A DNA stretch of 64,000 nt from Aotearoamyces nothofagi (lineage: Eukaryota > Ascomycota > Leotiomycetes > Leotiales > Tympanidaceae). Positions 11,353 to 24,195 of the stretch are shown here, in pieces; position 1 is the stretch's first letter; every line of letters begins with the position of its first letter. Under the pieces are notes generated by a model, which was given only the letters and a program-made list of their open reading frames with translations, had not been told where the DNA came from and searched no databases. A program made the translations under genes and the position numbers. The stretch spans positions 558,001 through 622,000 of the forward strand of contig JADDTR010000003.1 of NCBI GenBank assembly GCA_015345905.1, in the 5' to 3' direction.

Positions 11353-14300
11353 ATGTCGATTCGTGTCCTCCTTCGCGATTACCCAAGCCGGGCAATAGCT
11401 CTTGTGACAACATCTCACGTCCTGATCTTCCGGCATAGCGCGTCTACAACAGACTCCGTAAACAATGGATCTCTTGCATCCACTCAATCTTTGCAAAGTC
11501 GTGCATCTAGCGATGGACCGACAAGCTCACGCTGCATGGTAGAATTTGCGAGGCTATCAACTGTCGACATCAGTGACTATCGAACTCTGAGCCTTCGTCC
11601 AGTTCACGGAACACTTGGACTAATCACTGTCGGTAGTGATGTATTCCTATGTGTTGTGGCCGGTGCCTCGAAGGTCGCCTCGGTCAGGCCAGGAGAGACA
11701 GTTGAAAAGATATGGGCAGTGGAATTCTATTGCTTAAATAGCTCGGATTATGATAATATACTTGGAGACAAAGTTGATCCTTATGGTATAGAACCTTCCC
11801 GAGCCGATGACTATACGTATGGACAAGCATTGAATCGAAGGGAGCCGGTATTGGAACATCCATGCGTAGAGCTTCAGAAGTTACTTAGCAATGGTAGCTT
11901 CTACTACAGTACAGACTTTGACCTCACGAACAGATTGCAGGACCGGTAAGTACATTAATGTAAAGCTAGAACTATCACTAACTGAAAATACAGGTCTGCA
12001 GAAGCAGCGGCATTAGACATTGATAATCTCGACGAATCTTTCTTATGGAATTCTTACATGATCAGCCCTTTGGTCAAATTTCGATCACAATTGGTCCCTC
12101 ACGAGAGGGACGAACTGGATGCATCCCGAATCTTGACCTCTGCAATCCGGGGCTTTGTACTTACGATTACTATACCTATGTCATCTGCACCTATACGAAC
12201 GTTGAGATCCGGCTTACCTTCGTCACTAACATTGATTTCTCGCCTCTCATGTCGAAGAGCTGGAACGAGGTTTAATAGTAGAGGCATTGATGATGACGGT
12301 AATGTATGTCCACACTCTCTTCCTGGAGATGGTCTCTGGGTCTCCCCATAGTATTGTTCAAATACTATCTATATGTTTTCTAATGCTCATTGCGATACCA
12401 ACTAATCTATCCGTGCAAGGTTGCAAATTTCGTCGAAACGGAAACTATATATTGGAGCCCAAGTGGCATCTGCTTCTCTTATGTTCAAATACGTGGCTCT
12501 ATTCCTGTATTCTGGGAGCAAGCACCTGGGCTTATTCCCGGTCAACAAAAAATCTCAATCACGCGTTCGAAAGAAGGCACCCAACCAGCCTTTGACAAGC
12601 ATTTCCAAGATCTGGAGCAAAATTATGGCGCAGTGCATGTGGTTAATTTACTCAGTGAGACCAAGCCGGGCGAAGCTGAGTTAACAAGCTTGTATCGATA
12701 TGGCGTGCGACACTCGTCGTTGAATCGCAGCGGCAAGGACTCGCAAGATCATCAACTACTTAAAGAGACAGAGTTCGACTTTCACGCTGAAACAAAAGGC
12801 CCAACTGGCTTTGAGGCAGCTAGCACAATTCGACACCTTCTTGAGGAGTCGGCTGAAGGGTTTGCTTATTACCTGTCTGAGGATGTTGAAGATCCACCGG
12901 AAGAATCCGGTGTTGGCAGGAGACCTCAACGAAGATCAGTTGTTGTACTTCAGCAGGAAGGCGTTTTTAGAACGAACTGTCTTGACTGCCTTGATAGGAC
13001 GAATCTCATTCAAACCATCATTAGCCAGATGGCGATTGAGGCATTCTTGGGTCACCGGGAAGAACGAGCATCCCCCGACTTCTGGATACGGCACTCAGGC
13101 TTATGGGCCGACAATGGAGACGCATTATCTAGGATATATGCAGGAACAGGAGCCCTCAAATCCTCCTTTACAAGGCACGGAAAGATGTCATTTGCGGGTG
13201 CGATTGCTGATGCTAGAAAGAGTGCAACCCGACTCTACATCAACAACTTCGCAGATAAGGGTCGTCAAAATACCATAGATATTCTATTAGGCAGAATAGT
13301 TGGCCAGATCCCTGTGCACCTATACGATCCGATCAACGATTACGTGAATACAGAAATGAACAGACGTAGTGCAGAATATTCTTCGTCTAAGGTCGTCAAT
13401 ATTTGGGCTGGTACATATAACCTGAATGGCCGAACAAATGGTATTGACCAGGATCTCACAGAGTGGTTATATCCAGACGGAGATTTTTGTCAACAGCCTG
13501 AATTGGTAGTGGTGGGATTCCAGGAAATTGTTGAACTTAGCCCCCAACAAATCATGAACAGTGACCCTACACGAAAACACGCATGGGAGAAAGCAGTCAA
13601 GAAGGCACTCAATAATCATGCTCGGGAGGCTGGCAGTGATAACTATGTTCTTCTTAGGAGTGGGCAGCTTGTGGGCGCTGCATTATGTATTTTTGTTAGA
13701 GCCTCGGTACTGCACAATATCAAAAACGTAGAAGGTAGTGTCAAAAAGACGGGAATGTCAGGTATGGCTGGAAACAAGGGAGCTGTTGCCATTCGAATGG
13801 AGTATGCCAATACGCAAATATGTTTTGTGACTGCACATTTAGCGGCTGGGTTTGCAAACTACGATGAAAGGAACAGGGACTTTCACGTATGGAATCACCT
13901 AGCTCTCTGCAGCCTTGATTTGCTAACACGTGTTAGACTATACATCATGGTCTCAGGTTTCTAAGGAATAGAGGAATAGATGATCATGATGTAAGAGTCC
14001 TAGCGTTCTTCTATATCTGTATCAGAAGATTAACCATGTTTGATAGTCCGTTATTTGGATGGGGGATTTCAACTATCGCATTGGCATGTCAGCTGAGAGG
14101 GTGAAAGCTTTGATCAAAGCTGGAGATCTGCAAACGCTATATGAAAACGACCAAGTATGTTCCCATTCACGCCTAGGAATGTCACTTACTAACTTGTATA
14201 GCTGAATATACAAATGGTGGCTGGTCTTACGTTCCCACACTACTCGGAGTCGAGAATCACGTTTATGCCAACCTATAAATTCGACATCGGCACCGACGAA

Positions 14301-15346
14301 TATGATACGTCGTAAGTAGTCTTTATAGATCTTCAATGCCGAAGCACTGACATTATGGCAGAGAAAAGGCTAGAATCCCAGCCTGGACGGACAGGGTTCT
14401 CCGCAGGGGTAACAATATCCGCCAAACTAGCTATCACAGCGCCCCTCTTCGGTTCTCCGACCACCGACCTGTATATGCAACCTTCGAATGTACCGTCAGT
14501 ATTGTCGACGAAAAAGCCCGAGATGCTCTGAGTCGCGCCATATTTGAGAAGCGTAGAGCAGACGTCGGCGGCACAATTGCCAATTCCCACACAGATGATA
14601 CCGATGATGAGGATCTCATAGGATATGACCCCATTGAACCAGGTCTTCCACCAGCGAGTTCTGATCGGCGGAAATGGTGGCTTGAAAATGGACTCCCAGC
14701 GAGATCTAGTATCCAACCACCTCAGAGAGGGGCGATACCAAACCCAGCAAAGCCCTCGAACCCTTGGGCGCCAACTGAAGAACCGGACTGGGTAACTGTT
14801 CCACGTATGAACTCTGGTAGAACCGAATCTTTTCAACCAGTTGATTCATCAAGATCTTCAATCAAAGAACCGGCACCTGCAAGTGAAACAACCCGCAAAC
14901 TGCCTCCACCTCTAGAACAGGTAAGCTCAGCGCATGCTAAAGAAATGAGTTTGCCTTTGAGGGAGCCGAGCATTTCATCACAAGGCTCAATATCCAGAAA
15001 AGCAGCCCCACCCGTTGCAAAGAAGCCTATGCACTTGAGCATCTCTGCGACACCCTCTCCTATCGGCCAGACAAACAGCTCCGAATCAAGGCCGCGCTCA
15101 ATTGGTTCAGGGCCATTGAGAAGCATGACAGGCGTGCAGATGGATTTTCCACCGCCTCCGAGAAGAGCTACTGCTGGGGTGGGAACGGGAGCCTTGCCAC
15201 CTCCCCCACCACAACCTAAAAGACCTACGGCGAAGATAGCAGCAGCTAAGGTTGACGACGAAGGACCAAGGCTCCCTCCCCGGCCAGTAGATCTTCTAGG
15301 AGATAGTGCTGGGATGGAAAGCTGGGAACCGTTAAAACCTTCGTAG
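11353..15346 (+). CDS. Synaptojanin-type polyphosphoinositide phosphatase (SAC + inositol 5-phosphatase), Inp52/Inp53-like
   Basis: Removes phosphates from PI4P and PI(4,5)P2 at the plasma membrane, endosomes and Golgi, supporting endocytosis and actin control. Seven exons fit: 11353-11945, 11994-12303, 12420-13886, 13937-13990, 14047-14154, 14202-14311 and 14362-15346, giving 3627 nt (1208 aa). The SAC domain carries the full catalytic motif FRTNCLDCLDRTN, so unlike yeast Inp51 its SAC domain should be active. The 5-phosphatase domain follows, with IWAGTYNLNG, VVVGFQEIVEL, IWMGDFNYRIG, PAWTDRVLRRG and FSDHRPVYATF. The C-terminal 250 residues are proline-rich and probably bind SH3 partners. 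Intron 2 is 116 bp; the rest are about 47-56 bp. Which yeast paralogue it matches best cannot be decided here. Confidence 0.95.
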
Positions 15347-16058
15347 AGTTGGAAAATTGCATATGCATTGGAGGCGTCTTAAACGAAAAGTTTATGGGTT
15401 ATAATGGTTGATAGAATTTATTTTGATGACTGACGAAATATATGACTTGTTCTGTCTAGTTCTGTCTAGTTCTTTCTATGATCTAGTTATTTATAATCTG
15501 TACACGTCTTTGCGTGGATGTAAAGACAATAACTGCCCTAAATCCAACAAACGTTCCAAGATTTTATAACTATTAACAGTACCAGGAATATCGTTAACAG
15601 TGGGCTGGAAAGATCTAGTCAGATCTAGTCAAATCCCCTAGGTGTGCTCATGGCACTGCAAGGTAAAGCAAGTAAGGAAGCCCGTACCTGAACTGTAGCC
15701 TACCTTCGTCGCGTGAATGGCTTAGCGTTAAATTACAACCCCTGTCACGTTCGTCATATCAGGTCTACCTGACCCGAGAGTTCAACATGTCGATATTATT
15801 TCAGAGTTGGTGGAATATCCCGTGCAAACTTCAAGAAGAGTCATACATAAGGTTGCACTACCCCAGATGATCATGGACATCTAAATTCATTCTTTCAAAA
15901 TCTTTACAAGGCAACTCTCTGTGCGGCTGATCCACACAACTTGCCCCACCTTGCGCCTGCCACAACCTATTTGACCTCACAGTTACTGCACTCAGGTTTG
16001 GCGATAACGCCTCATCAGCATCATCTTGCATTTGTGCAGTTTACATACGATTGCCATC
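15347..16058. other. Intergenic region upstream of the UBX gene
   Basis: About 700 bp between two plus-strand genes. It shows short direct repeats (TTCTGTCTAG near 15450; GATCTAGTCA near 15610) but no coding or RNA-gene pattern. Confidence 0.55.
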
Positions 16059-17780
16059 ATGGACGAAGACATTGCTGACTTCACTGCCATCACTGGTGCC
16101 ACACCGCAAGTTGCCAGACACTTCCTAAGCATCACAGATGGCGATCCTCAGCAGGCCATTCAACTTTTCTTCGACTCTCCAGATCTTGGCTCAGTTATAG
16201 CTCAAGAGTCCCCACGAGTACCAGTTGTTCCGACATCAACGAGACCACCAGTAAGACCTGCCAACGTTGGGCGTACAGACTCAGCCGGAGTCGTTCATTT
16301 GGATTCGGATACGGATGAGGATGTTACGATGGAGGAAGACGATGATTTAGTGTCTCCCGATACACCTTCGGCTCCGACTCAAACCAACATATCTACGTCT
16401 AGTCATCCGGGAGCCTACGAAGATGATGAGGCTATGGCGAGACGTATGCAAGAGGAACTCTACGCCGGTGGCGATATGGTGGGTGACTACGATGCGGAAG
16501 GTGTGCGAGCGCCACTCGCTCGGACAACTGAGACGCTTGTAGGACCAGGAGCAGATTGGGGAACGGATAATATTCACGACGCTGTATTGCAACAGATGAG
16601 GGCTCGACAGCAGCCGAGATCAAGTATGTCCTATGATAATGATACAAAAGGTACATCAAGACTGACGATTGTAGGGCAATCAAGACCAGGCGTTTTTAAT
16701 CAGCAACCGTCGTCTTCTTCGATCTGGGGGGAATCAAATGCAGATGTTCGCCGGGAAGGTCTCGCCCAAGCGACTGGAGGAGCATCCGAGTCATCTACAA
16801 AAGCTGCAAAGCTTGCCGAGCTTTTCCGCCCGCCATTTGAAATCATGTCGAGGTTGCCCTGGGATGCTGCTCGTGACCAAGGTAAAGAGGAGGAGAAGTG
16901 GATTCTTGTCAACGTCCAGGATCCTTCAATCTTCGACTGCCAAGCCCTGAATCGTGACATTTGGAAGCATGAGGGCATCAAGGAGACCGTCAAAGAGAAC
17001 TTTATCTTCATGCAGTACTCAAAGGATGACCCAAGAGGAAGCCAATACATGCAATACTATTTTCCTTTGCGGGACAGTCCAGCGGCGTACCCTCATATTG
17101 CCATTGTTGATCCGAGGACTGGCGAGCAGATGAAAGTATGGTCGGGACCTCCAGCTCCAAAAGCCATGGATTTCCTTATGCAATTACATGAATTTCTTGA
17201 CCGTTATAGCTTGAACGCAACAGCGAAGAATCCTGTTGCAAAGCGAAAGCCCAACAAGACTGCTGCTCTTGATGTGGAGAGATTGACCGAAGAGCAGATG
17301 CTGGACCTTGCATTACAGAACAGTCTTGCCAATGATTCTTCTGCAGGACCCAAAGAGCATGATCCAGATGATTTGACAAAAAGTATTGGCGATATAAGCA
17401 AAGGAAAGGGCAGAGAAGTCGAGGTAGACGATGTGGATGTGGATACTGTCAATAATAGTGCCAGAGAACCAGATCCTGTGGCCTCCCCATTCGCTAAGAT
17501 CCCGTCGGATCAACCTCATTTGGAGCCATCCAACGATCCTACTACGACGACTCGTATCCAGTTCCGCCATTCTGGCGGGCGTATAATTCGAAGATTTGCT
17601 GTTACTGATCCAGTCCGTAGGATATACGAGTGGCTCAAGGCTGACCCAATCGATGGCAAAGCTGGCGTTGATTTCGAACTTAAAAGTATGGGGAAAGACC
17701 TCATCGAGTCGTTAGACGATAGTATTGGAGATAGCGGTCTGAAGAATGGAACAGTAATGGTGGAATACATAGAGGATTGA
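16059..17780 (+). CDS. ubx5: UBA-UAS-UBX domain protein, Cdc48/p97 adaptor (Ubx5/UBXN7 type)
   Basis: Predicted adaptor linking the AAA ATPase Cdc48 to ubiquitinated proteins. Intronless, 573 aa. Residues 1-45 form a UBA-like domain (TPQVARHFLSITDGDPQQAI). An acidic, disordered linker follows. The UAS thioredoxin-like domain (about 265-400) carries the segment WILVNVQDPSIFDCQALNRD. A possible ubiquitin-interacting motif is at LTEEQMLDLALQNSL. The C-terminal UBX domain starts near TTTRIQFRHSGGRIIRRF and ends VMVEYIED. This order matches yeast Ubx5 and human UBXN7, which act with cullin ligases and Cdc48. The frame opens earlier at 16026, but MDEDIADFTAI is the natural UBA start. Confidence 0.9.
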   Translation: MDEDIADFTAITGATPQVARHFLSITDGDPQQAIQLFFDSPDLGSVIAQESPRVPVVPTSTRPPVRPANVGRTDSAGVVHLDSDTDEDVTMEEDDDLVSPDTPSAPTQTNISTSSHPGAYEDDEAMARRMQEELYAGGDMVGDYDAEGVRAPLARTTETLVGPGADWGTDNIHDAVLQQMRARQQPRSSMSYDNDTKGTSRLTIVGQSRPGVFNQQPSSSSIWGESNADVRREGLAQATGGASESSTKAAKLAELFRPPFEIMSRLPWDAARDQGKEEEKWILVNVQDPSIFDCQALNRDIWKHEGIKETVKENFIFMQYSKDDPRGSQYMQYYFPLRDSPAAYPHIAIVDPRTGEQMKVWSGPPAPKAMDFLMQLHEFLDRYSLNATAKNPVAKRKPNKTAALDVERLTEEQMLDLALQNSLANDSSAGPKEHDPDDLTKSIGDISKGKGREVEVDDVDVDTVNNSAREPDPVASPFAKIPSDQPHLEPSNDPTTTTRIQFRHSGGRIIRRFAVTDPVRRIYEWLKADPIDGKAGVDFELKSMGKDLIESLDDSIGDSGLKNGTVMVEYIED

Positions 17781-18803
17781 TTATACGGGGCGTAACGGCA
17801 TATTCCCACAAGATTCACTGGCTTGGCTCTAAGACCTAGGGCCATGGCGTACATATTGCTTTGAAGATAGCTTCATTAACGACTGGCGTCAAAGATGGGT
17901 GCTCCCTCATTGGTACCTAATTCAAGCCTGTCAACCAGTGCATCTAGAGTGGTATCATACAATTGATTCGTTATTAGCATTTCGAGCCTATCGGATTACA
18001 TTGCACCTATTCGCATCTTAGATACATTTAAGCCTTATGATATCTAATGGACCAATCTGGAGCGTGAATTTTGATGATTTGCAGATATCTGTATGACCAC
18101 TGCAGGAACATTGATCCTTGCATCTCCAATGCCATGCCAACGGGCCCTATTTATCTGACCGAACAGCAATTGAACAGAATCCAGTGGTATTAATATGTAA
18201 ATTGTCTCGGCGTTTTCAAGTAGATAAAATGTGTCAAAGGGAGATTTTACAAAAATTTATTTCTTGGATTGCCTATCCTGATGGTCACCACCCTCCAATC
18301 GGGCTGCTCCTTCCCCAGATTATTGAAACGTCAGCCGCAGTCGGTGCATACCAGCGCAGCCAATCTCATTTCCAACAGTTCAATTTCATGTCCCTGAAAC
18401 AGTAACATTTTCGAAGACGGCCACAGCTCCTGCAACCAAAGACATTGCGACAGTTACTACTTCATAGCTTTGCGTTCCCTAAGTTCCCCACCTTGCTCCG
18501 ATATCTCGATTCTCAATACAGATTGTTCACGACCACGTCAACATACCACGATTAGAACAATTCTGCCAGCAGCGATACATCATCATTCCAAGAGAACGCG
18601 CCAATCTACTTAGAAATCTAGCTGTCAATTTCTTCCGGGAATTTTCACGCGTTAGCTAAAAATTTGGTCGGAAGTAATCGAAAGGCCCACTGCAGAGAAG
18701 ATTGCTCGGATAAGATAGTGGTCACAGCTGCACGGAACCTGGCAGAGGAACTCAACACTTCGATACCTGGGCTGACTTGCTTGGGAAAGGTCCTTTCTAA
18801 ATC
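17781..18803. other. Intergenic region upstream of the GCK kinase
   Basis: About 1 kb holding the 3' UTR of the UBX gene and the promoter and leader of the kinase gene. A 95-codon frame at 18118-18405 shows no domain and is probably chance. Confidence 0.55.
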
Positions 18804-21059
18804 ATGGCAGGTGTTGGTGGAATTATGAGTGGCGTTGTGGACCCCGAGACACTATATACCAAGCAGAACTGCATAGGTATGACCGTGGACAATTCTTCCG
18901 CTGAGGGACCTCTCACTCACGATTGGCAGGTGGCGGTAGCTTTGGCAAGGTCTATAAAGGGTGAGAAGCTTCATGAGATATCATAAAATAGGAAGAGGGC
19001 AAGCTAACCATGAACCAGTGTTGACAAACGGACCGGCCAAGCGGTTGCGATTAAAGTGATCGATGTCGAAAATGCCGAAGATGAAGTTGAGGATATCATT
19101 CAGGAAATATCCATACTATCTGAACTCCATTCCCCCTACGTTACGCAGTATCATGGCTCATACCTGAAAGGCTCGGATCTTTGGATCATAATGGAGTTCT
19201 GCTCTGGAGGAAGTTGTGGCGACTTGATGAAGCCAGGACCAATACAAGAGGACTATATATCAATCATCATACGGGAACTGCTGTTGGGGTTAGAATATCT
19301 ACATGGTGACAAAAAGTTGCACAGAGATATCAAGGGTATGCTTCTTCACTCCTGAAAAAGACGTTACTAATAGGTTCTCGTTGCAGCTGCAAATGTCCTA
19401 CTAGGTTCTAACGGACAGGTCAAGCTTGCAGACTTCGGTGTATCTGGCCAGCTTTCAGCAACTATGACGAAGAAGAACACGTTCGTCGGCACACCATTCT
19501 GGATGGCTCCCGAAGTTATCAAGCAGTCGGGTTATGATCATAAAGCAGATATATGGTCCCTGGGCATTACTGCATTGGAACTGGCAAATGGAGAGCCTCC
19601 ATATTCAGATATCCATCCTATGAAGGTTCTCTTTCTGATCCCCAAAAATCCACCACCGAGATTAGAGGGCAATTTCACGAAAGCATTTAAGGATTTTGTC
19701 GAGTGGTGTCTCCAGCGAGACCCCAGAGATAGGCCGACGGCGAAAGAGCTGCTCAAGCATGCATTTGTACGGAAGGCTAAGAAAACATCATACCTGACTG
19801 AGCTAATTGAGCGATATGAGCGTTGGGCAATGCAGCATAAAGGAGACTCTGAGGATTCAGAAGACGAAGGAGAGGAGCCACAACAACGGAATCATGCCGA
19901 CGAAGATCTATGGGATTTCGGTACTGTCCGCCCAGCCAGGGGCGCGGTCCGATCGGGACTCGGCGCTATGGGAGAGTCAGCCACGAATGCAAGATCATCG
20001 AGATCTCCAAAGGCTGGTGATGATTATGCTGAGCGCCCTCGCGATACTTCTCCTTCGAAAATGCAAGATTCCGGCTATGTTTCGAACGCGGATACCGTAA
20101 AGGCCGCAGCTTCACCAGCCTCTGGACAGCCTAGACAATCATCGCCACAAAGGCGTCCTATACATCCACAATCGCCAGCCAAGGTTCTATTGCCCCCATC
20201 ACCTATAAAACTACAGTCTCAGATGCCAGAGACGCCACGGACTATGCAGCGGACAGCACCCGATAAGACTACGGACTCGCCTGATTATGATCGCTCATTA
20301 CAAGAGCAATTACAGAGAGATATGGGATTTTTGAACCTTGGCGCTACACCTCCGCAAATTGTAAACTCACCGGCTACCCTGCCACAGATGCAATTTCAGA
20401 ACTCTGAGACTCAGGCCATACCGTCACGGCTTCCAGCACAGCAGGCCTTACCAAAGGTTGGCCCCATTAAACTTCCAGAAATTCCACCGTTTCGAGGAGC
20501 TTCTCAATCGCCGTTACATAAAGTTACCAATCAGCCCAGCACGAGTTTCGCAAAACAGCAACCCCTACCATCTGCACCTCAAGTATCTCAAAGCCAAAAT
20601 GTTCCTCTTAGACAGTCACCGCAATCACAGCAGCCGTTGCTATCCCTCCAATCCAAGCTTCGCGAGCAACCGTCACGAGACAGTATGTCTTCTGAATCTT
20701 CAAGGACCCCAGTATCCATGCCCTCCCCTGCACCTTCCAGCCCCAACGGTGAACTCGATGCCCTCAACGATGTAATATTTCCAGCTCTTGAGGAGGCTCT
20801 CAAGCGGCGTCAATACCGTCTCCAGCAAGCCTTACGGAACAGTGGTTCTTCAGCTCCTACGCCAAAGCAACAGAGAGCGCAAGCAGCTCATGAAAAGCTG
20901 AGGAAACTGGTCTACAAGCTAGCACATGTTTGCAAAGAAATTGATCATTGGGATAAGCAGGAACCTGTTGGTATGGGGAAAGATGTGGATGTCTTCTTGG
21001 AGGGGCTGCTAGAGGAGATACTAGTTAGGGTTGAGCCGGCCGATGAGGAGGAGGTTTGA
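18804..21059 (+). CDS. Ste20-type serine/threonine kinase, germinal centre kinase group III
   Basis: Predicted protein kinase acting in the fungal polarity or septation networks (Nak1/Kic1/Sid1/MST-1 group). Four exons fit: 18804-18876, 18930-18960, 19019-19335 and 19387-21059, giving 697 aa. The kinase domain is complete: [11 protein letters not shown] loop, VAIKV lysine, HRDIKAANVLL catalytic loop, LADFGVSG, and the GCK signature [15 protein letters not shown]. The 31-nt second exon encodes just the glycine-rich loop. After the kinase domain comes [12 protein letters not shown], then about 270 residues rich in Ser, Pro and Gln, and a helical C-terminus ([19 protein letters not shown]) that may bind a partner. 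The exact orthologue among fungal GCK-III kinases is uncertain. Confidence 0.93.
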
Positions 21060-21415
21060 GTAGGGGCTAACGAATGATATTGATGCGTTATGGCATGTTA
21101 CGATTGGGATTGTGAGACTTTGAGTAGACGGTAGAATATGGGGTTGGCGTTTTGCTCCTTTATTAGAGTTGGTAAGAATATCCTGACTGGATGGCAGCAG
21201 ATTCTTGCAATTGAGCTAGTAAATGTGTAAATATTCAAAAGCTTACGGTTCTTTGATGAAGCATGTGCTCGCAGTGGACTTTCCTTTACCGGCGAAAGTG
21301 TTGTCATTTGATATTATGAACAGTGATTGATGAATGAAAGGAGTTGCCCCTTTTCAATCTATTCACAAGTAGGTTTACCTTAGAGTACTGATTAATTATA
21401 AAAATGCCTCTCGTT
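21060..21415. other. Convergent intergenic gap
   Basis: About 355 bp between the 3' ends of the kinase (+) and P450 (-) genes. It is AT-rich and likely consists of overlapping 3' UTRs. Confidence 0.6.
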
Positions 21416-23235
21416 CTACCACTTTTCCACAATCCTCATCTTAACCCAAAGCCCATTAGTCGGCCTCGCCGTCACATTTCCCTTGATCAACATATTTTTC
21501 TCGTCCATCTCGTCCTTATTCTTCAATTCAAACTCGAACCGTCCCACCCAAGCGGCCAACAAGCAGGCGAACTCGGCCTTACTGAAAGCCTGCCCAATGC
21601 AACCCCTGGGGCCGTGCAAGAAGGTCAAGAAGGAATAGTTACTCGAAGCTCCTCCGCTAGCTGCACCAGCACCCATCCACCTCTCAGGGTCGAACTTCGC
21701 TGCATCGCCGCCCCATTGGGACGTGTCCTTGTTGGTGGCCCATGGCACGAGGAAGACCTTTGTGCCTTTAGGAACTCGCTGGCCGACGATGGTGGTGTCG
21801 ACAACGGCCTCGCGGATGGTCAATGGGACGGGGGCGTAGTAACGGAGGACCTCGTTGCAGACGGCGAGGAGGTAAGGCATGTGATCGATGTCGGTGCTTG
21901 AGATTTCTTTGTCTGAGGAGACGCTAGGGAGCTTGGAGTGGATCTCTGTGCGTAGGCGTGTTTGAATATCGGGATAGAGGCAGAGCATGTAGATAGCCCA
22001 AGTCATGGCTGATGCCGTAGTCTGGTGACCAGCTGCAAGGAATGTCATCAGTTGATCGACGAGATTTTCTTCAGTAAATCCACCACTTTCTAGTGCAACA
22101 GATAGGATGTCGACATCTGTGAGCTGTTTCTTCTCGAGCTTTTCTTGCTTGATGCGGATGAGTTGCCGGCATGTCGTCCGGATTATCTCTGCAGCCTTGT
22201 CGATATCACCATTTCGTTTAATAGGAATATTTCGGACGATCCAGGTAGGCAAAAACAGGTTCAGCATGCCGAGGAACTGTGCTTGCTTGGTAGGTTTGGT
22301 TACCTGGTCGTAGGCTTTATGTAGCGGTGTATTTGCGTTTTGAATTGCGCCAAAATCCTGTCCCATTCCTGCTACACCAATGATGTCTAGAGTAGCTCTA
22401 CTGGCCCAATCTCCAACCTCCATGACCGCCTGGTTCATAGTTATAGGATCTTTTTCAACATCTGAGGACACGTCCGCATTTGCAGAATATTTCTCTACTA
22501 GTTCGGTCATCGCTAGAACTGTCTCCTTGCTCTTTTCCCAGAACACAGGATATAGATTCTTGATGTGTCTGAACGCAAAGGCTGGCAAGAGGTTCTTCCT
22601 CTGGAATTTGTGTGTCTCCCCTTCGGCCAATAGCACTCCAATGCCGAGTACTCGTCCAATTCCACGAGCAACATACCGCGGTTTCTCGAAGTCGTAGGCC
22701 TTCGTTGTAAGTACTTCGCTCAGGCCTTTGGGAGAGGTAACGAGCAGTCGCTCAGAGTTAAACATGCCCAGGTATCTGATCAAACCGTCGTTCGGGATGG
22801 AGTTAATCCTGGAAATCAGAATCAGCATAGGGACTCTGATGAAATGCTAGATTTTTACGTACCAATCTAGCATAGGTGCTCCTGTAGGCTCGTCTTTGAT
22901 TCGACCCCATTGTCCCATGAAAATGCTATTGTTCTGTAGAACAAATCAGTGGTCAGATCAAATAAATAAAGTGTATTTACGCCCGCTCTGGTAACGTGTA
23001 AGGATTTGTGTTTCCGTACCTTCGGCGAGGGCAGATGTCTCAAGGGACTGAAGAATCTCGGCCATAACATCACTTCCCAAAAAGCCCAGAGCGCAAACTG
23101 CAAAACGAATAATTGAAGGAATGTCCCAACATAACTCGGGTGTCTGAATAAAAGACACTGGGGATATTGGTTGACTAGCAAGTAGCTACCTAAAATTGCA
23201 TTTGCTGTGATAGATTTCAGGAAGATATAAGTCAT
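21416..23235 (-). CDS. Cytochrome P450 monooxygenase, membrane-anchored
   Basis: Haem-thiolate monooxygenase of the endoplasmic reticulum; substrate unknown. Three exons fit: 23020-23235, 22863-22933 and 21416-22808, giving 559 aa. The N-terminus has two hydrophobic stretches, then a proline hinge (PLRHLPSPK). All P450 marks are present: I-helix FLAAGHQTTASAMT, the K-helix ExxR in CNEVLRYYAP, the PERF-like DPERWMG, and the haem loop FLHGPRGCIGQ with the cysteine ligand. The gene is next to an Old Yellow Enzyme gene on the same strand, but nothing else suggests a secondary-metabolite cluster. CYP family cannot be assigned from sequence alone. Confidence 0.92.
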
Positions 23236-24195
23236 GCTGGGAAGCTGTGACTAGATCTGTGATCGAAGATTGAAAGTACGAGAAAGTCCGGTGTATGGAC
23301 AAACTGTCCCGAGCTGTTTTTTTTTATTTTAATTTCTATGCCTCAATAACTACTACGTTGTATCCACATCTGTCGCATCTAGCTCGGTTTCTTTCGAGTT
23401 TCAAAAGATTCTCACCGCGGTATCGCGGTATCTCGTATGCCGTATTCAACGAAATTCGAAAGTAGAATAAAGGTAAGAGGCAGGAGAGGGTATAAAAAAG
23501 TACATACAGTAGAGATACTTGCAAGGCTTCATCAAGATAGATATTATATCAAAGGTAGGAAGGGGTGCTTGCGCGGACATACACCTCGCAACATGGTCCG
23601 CTTCAGGTATCCGGAGTGGGAGGGGCAATCGAGCTTCCCGGCATGTTTTCTCCGCACGGCTGGCCATTTACCGCTTTGGTAATTGACACCATCATACGTT
23701 GTTTTATTGTTATTAACCGTGGCCCCTACCTTATCGATGCGACATAACATGCAAAGGTTCGCTATGGCAACCAATTTGCTTCATCATTGCTACTGTGCAT
23801 GTATATATTATATGCAGTATTTATATATGGTGTATACTCCGCAAGGAGCAGGATGATCGAGGTACCGAATGTTTGGGAGAGATCGTTCGGATGGATCGAT
23901 CCCATGGAGTCATGTTCTGCTCCACTCACACTGCTTGGCTTTTGTCTTCGTATTTTGTATTTCATGGCCATTGGTTGTACAGCATGAGATTTAAGGTTAT
24001 CGAGGCCCCTGCAGCGAGATTAACTCCATACTCACAGTACTGTACTTGTACATAAAATGCTTATTCCGCATTCCGCCTATTAAGACGACGTCATTTCAAA
24101 GAAACCAATCTGGCACAACCAAAGTGCTCAAAATATTGTCTATTTCCTTGTAATGTCCCACTGCTTTATTTCATTATTTTTTTCTAATTCGATAG
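23236..24195. other. Intergenic, upstream of P450 and downstream of the OYE gene
   Basis: About 960 bp without a supportable gene. The stretch contains short homopolymer runs (T9 near 23319) and AT-rich segments around 23800-23840. Several overlapping frames of 60-86 codons lack any domain. Confidence 0.55.

Noticed and set aside
21404-21901. 165-codon plus-strand frame over the P450 3' end
   Set aside because: Antisense shadow of the haem-binding region; no domain of its own.
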